Below are positions 61,105 through 64,000 of a stretch of 64,000 bases of DNA, in pieces. The notes under the pieces are model-generated. The model saw nothing but the letters and a program-made list of their open reading frames with translations, did no database searches and had not been told where the DNA came from. This DNA is from Siphonodentalium dalli (taxonomy: Eukaryota; Mollusca; Scaphopoda; Gadilida; Siphonodentaliidae): positions 174,059,692 to 174,123,691 of the forward strand of contig CP136061.1 in the NCBI GenBank assembly GCA_032622095.1, read 5' to 3'. Made by a program: the position numbers and the translations under genes. The number at the start of each line of letters is the position of its first letter. Within the stretch, counting starts at the first letter, position 1.

Positions 61105-61520
61105 GAAAAACTGCTCGACCGATCCGCCTCAAATTTGGTGTGTAGGCCTACTTTGATCCGAGGAACAATATGGGCGGGTCCAATTTCACGTGCAACCGTG
61201 TCCTTGACCTTTACCTCGCTCAAATACGCTCATATAGGCATGTTTCTGGACCCCGACCAATCCCACTCAAATTTGGTAGCTGGGTCTAGTTTGATCACGG
61301 GAACAATATGGGCGGGTCCAATTTCACTTGCCACCGTGTCCTTGACCTCGCTCATATATACGCTCATATAGGCATGTTTCTGGACCTCGACCGATCCGAT
61401 TCAAATTTGGAAAATGTAGGCCTACTTTGATCCCGGGAACAATATGGGTGGGTCCAATTTCACGTGCGACCGTGTCCTTGACCGTGACCATATTCGCTCA
61501 TATAGGCATGTTTCCGGGCC
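61105..61520. repeat. Three-unit tandem repeat, about 137 bp
   Basis: Units start near 61113, 61250 and 61386, with ctcgaccgatccg, tcaaatttgg, ggaacaatatggg(c/t)ggg, ccgtgtccttgacc and ctcatataggcatgtttc. The core resembles those of the hairpin-headed elements, preceded by a TATG run (61075-61090). A plus frame of 123 codons at 61000-61371 follows the repeat and is not supported. Confidence 0.7.
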
Positions 61521-61799
61521 GATCGAACAATAGTTTGTCCAGGCGGATAGACGTATTTTACTCAACAAAAAGCCAAAAATAAGACGTTAAAAGTTCGTTG
61601 ACACCCATACAATGTTCTGATTACGCAGTTTATGAAGTTTATGTCGGGCATCCGCTTGCTGGATGCTGATTATCTAGGTTAAGTTATAGAATTCTAGAAT
61701 ATGCAGCTATTAAAACATATACAAGCACGATAACCTTTCACTCAGTCATATTTTAGATTTACTAGGATCTCTGATTTTTTAATAGAAGATATAAAAAAG

Positions 61800-62105
61800 C
61801 AAAGAATCCTACAGTTACAAATATTATTATATGGATGTTAAACCTTTGGTTACTAAATGCGCTGTAATGAGAATTGACTTGAATCCTATTGATTACTAAT
61901 TTGTAGGAATGCTTAGCTATTAAGTTCAACAAGCAGTAACATATAAAAAGAGAAAATAATAATGCAGTTACAAATATTATTATATGGATGTTTTATTCCT
62001 TTGGTGACTAAAGGTGCTGTAATGAGTAGCGACTTGAATTCTATTGATTCATTTGTAGGAATGCTCAGCTATTAAATTCGACATGCAGTAACAGATTGTT
62101 TGAAT
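61800..62105. repeat. Two-unit tandem repeat, about 165 bp
   Basis: cagttacaaatattattata, gctgtaatgag and ttgtaggaatgctcagctat occur twice (61812-61975 and 61976-62105). Confidence 0.6.
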
Positions 62106-63526
62106 TATTAGCTAAACATTCATAAAATTAAACATTAGTAATCAGTGGTATGGGTGTCTGAACCTGGCTATTATAAGGCTTGAAACAGACCAAACTCATG
62201 CACAAGGCCTGGGCTTTGGTTTTTCCCAACTGCATGACACATTATAGCTCTAGATTGTATGCCATTCTGAAGTGAATTGATCAGTATCCTTTGATTGGCC
62301 ACCATGCAAACCGGGGGAGAAACTCAGGATACATGGGCCCAGTGAGTAAATGTGGATATCTGAAGAGAGAGAGAGTTTTTGAAAAATGAGCCTAAAATAC
62401 CCCATCTGAGATTCAATCTAAAGGACTAAATAGGCCCAGATTATAAGGAGAATTACAACAAGAACATAGAAGATCTCAAATGATTGAAGCCATAATTTGC
62501 TAACTGATGCTTTGTTATAAATGTAAATATCTCTGGTTTCCTATGAGGTTAAAATAAAAAAATTGTATGGAGAGTAGAAACAAAATTTTTATGGTCCACC
62601 ACTATTCTTACTCCATGCCAGAATAATATTTACTTGCACCCCAGGGGTATAGATTTGCTCTAATGTTCTCCCTGTCCCTGATGAGCTTCCCTCCCACATT
62701 GTATATGGACACCCAAGGGCATAATTAAAAATTTGTTTGTCTTCACCCTACCGATAGTTCTTCCAATGGGTAGATAGGTAGGCTAAATAATTTTGTTTAT
62801 TTACAGAGCAATATTTTTGTGTAAATTAGCTGAATTTATACGCAAAAAGTTGATAAATTTAAAGAAAATAAAATTGTTTTATGGTGCCCACATCATAGTG
62901 AGCAATGGGGGGATGCCACAGTGTCCTGGGCCCGCAAAAAGGGTACCCTGCCTTGCTCACCGGAAGCTATATTATGCTAATGATGAACAGATAGATAGTC
63001 TGCCGTAAGAGCAGTTTTAGCCAGTCGTAAATAAAAAGGAAGTAGTAATAAATAAAAATTGTAGATTACCCTGGAAGTCAAGTATCATATCGTATCATAT
63101 TTGTTATTAGGATAACTGTTTGTTAATTCGCATAGTTAAAAATTATAGTAGTCATAAAAGTTATTAGTATATATCCTTTTAATAAGTTTTCTTAAGTTTG
63201 GTGTAAGGCTTATCTTAAAGTTATTAGTATGTGTCCCTTTAATATGTTTATAAAAGTTGGTCATAAAGTTTATCTTAGGTTCCGCATAAAACATCTTTTG
63301 CTAATACTACAAGATATCTGCCTTATATCCCTTAATTATTGATTGTGCTCCTGTTTTCTATTAATAGTATAGTGCTGGGTTAAAACAAAAACAAAACAAA
63401 ACAAAATTCCTGATTGACTGGGGAATGTTGTTTTACAACTCTGAGGCATATTTCGTTTGGGCGCCCAAACTATCGGCGCCCAAACCCGTTTTACGTGTCC
63501 AAAAACGGCCTATATTAGCCCCTGGG
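62106..63526. other. Intron sequence without a supported gene
   Basis: A frame at 62793-63008 follows an acceptor-like tttatttacag but its product is unrecognised and its phase does not continue exon C. Near 63450-63485 GGGCGCCCAAAC appears twice with inverse character, a possible end of another element. Confidence 0.35.
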
Positions 63527-64000
63527 AGTATCATAATCCGAAAACAACACCGCATGCTGTTTGGAAAGTTTCTGTATCATACACAAATATTTATGCAGTT
63601 GTATACCATCTTCAGTGCTTGTGCTTGTAATATGTTTATACCTCCGACTTTTAAATAACATTTTTGTTATCTATCTTAAATAATCGGTGCTGCTCTCCGA
63701 TCATTTTTGGAGATGTGCGCATTTTATGCACGCGGCAGAGTATAAAGACTATCCAATTATTGCAAATGTTAAAGATTTGTATTTATTCGCGAATCGCGAC
63801 GACACAATTAATGCATGCACAATCGAGTGCTTTAGAAATAAACTGACAGATCTAGATATTATACCGTTACGCAGTCTTAATATTAGATTTCGTACGTTCT
63901 TTTTTTTTAGCCAATTCCAGGAATTGGGGTCATCCATGTTTACGTTTCTGGGAACAACACATGTGGCATTGCAGAGTATAGGCCCATATATAATACATCC
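63527..64000. mobile_element. F1 element, copy 4, truncated by the window
   Basis: From gagtatcataatccgaaaac it follows copy 1 (4020 onward) with a deletion of about 230 bases near 63577, then ccatcttcagtgcttgtg, the TTAATGCATGCACAATCGA stretch and gaattggggtcatcc. The usual left terminus with TATCGGGA words is absent. Confidence 0.7.

Noticed and set aside
62793-63008. Possible further MDN1 exon after an acceptor-like tttatttacag
   Set aside because: In the phase required by exon C the frame stops quickly, and the product does not resemble the expected midasin Walker A region.

Overview
This is eukaryotic, intron-rich DNA, almost certainly from an animal and most likely a marine invertebrate. 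The repeat landscape suggests a mollusc or another lophotrochozoan, but the species cannot be fixed from the sequence. No bacterial gene layout, rRNA, tRNA or CRISPR array is visible.

The only host gene I can support is a three-exon piece of midasin (MDN1/Rea1), the giant AAA+ ATPase of 60S ribosome assembly, on the + strand: exon A 6988-7181, exon B 30390-30559, exon C 58734-58937. The reading phases join exactly (AG|A, then G|GT), all splice sites are GT/AG, and the predicted protein runs continuously through an AAA module. The two complete introns are 23.2 and 28.2 kb and, like the flanking partial introns, are largely mobile-element sequence.

Layout. 1-6931: repeat family Q, split by a complete hAT transposon (254-3407; 8-bp target duplication; transposase broken by one in-frame TGA) and by a 3-kb element, F1 (3887-6846; TTA duplication). 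6988-7181: MDN1 exon A. 7252-18390: hairpin-headed elements B, A and E, palindromic R modules, Q copies and a retrotransposon fragment. 18390-25118: two almost identical C elements flanking a hAT-like element and a second F1 copy (20729-23724). 25443-29600: a second copy of the B+R segment. 30390-30559: exon B. 31497-32110: pseudogene of a repeat-encoded protein. 33886-39833: element F2 (TTA duplication) with several nested blocks and minisatellites. 39988-47279: element F3 (TTA duplication) containing a TTAA element and a third, inverted F1 copy. 50450-53135: a second pseudogene of the same repeat-encoded family, cut by an 828-bp Mutator-like insertion (11-bp duplication) and by a 695-bp foldback. 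54462-58692: element D, a perfect 64-bp-arm palindrome, and the large E array. 58734-58937: exon C. 59046-64000: B, R, tandem repeats and a truncated F1 copy.

Two structural themes recur. (1) DNA transposons whose two ends carry many copies of a private 7-10-bp CpG-containing word, a different word per family. (2) Short elements with a terminal hairpin, a (GTCC)n-type microsatellite, a tandem core of about 140-190 bp, and at the far end a short inverted copy of the hairpin stem. The second group resembles pearl/DINE-1/Helentron-type elements. All three MDN1 splice acceptors lie within about 60 bp of the right end of a repeat (E for exons B and C, Q for exon A).
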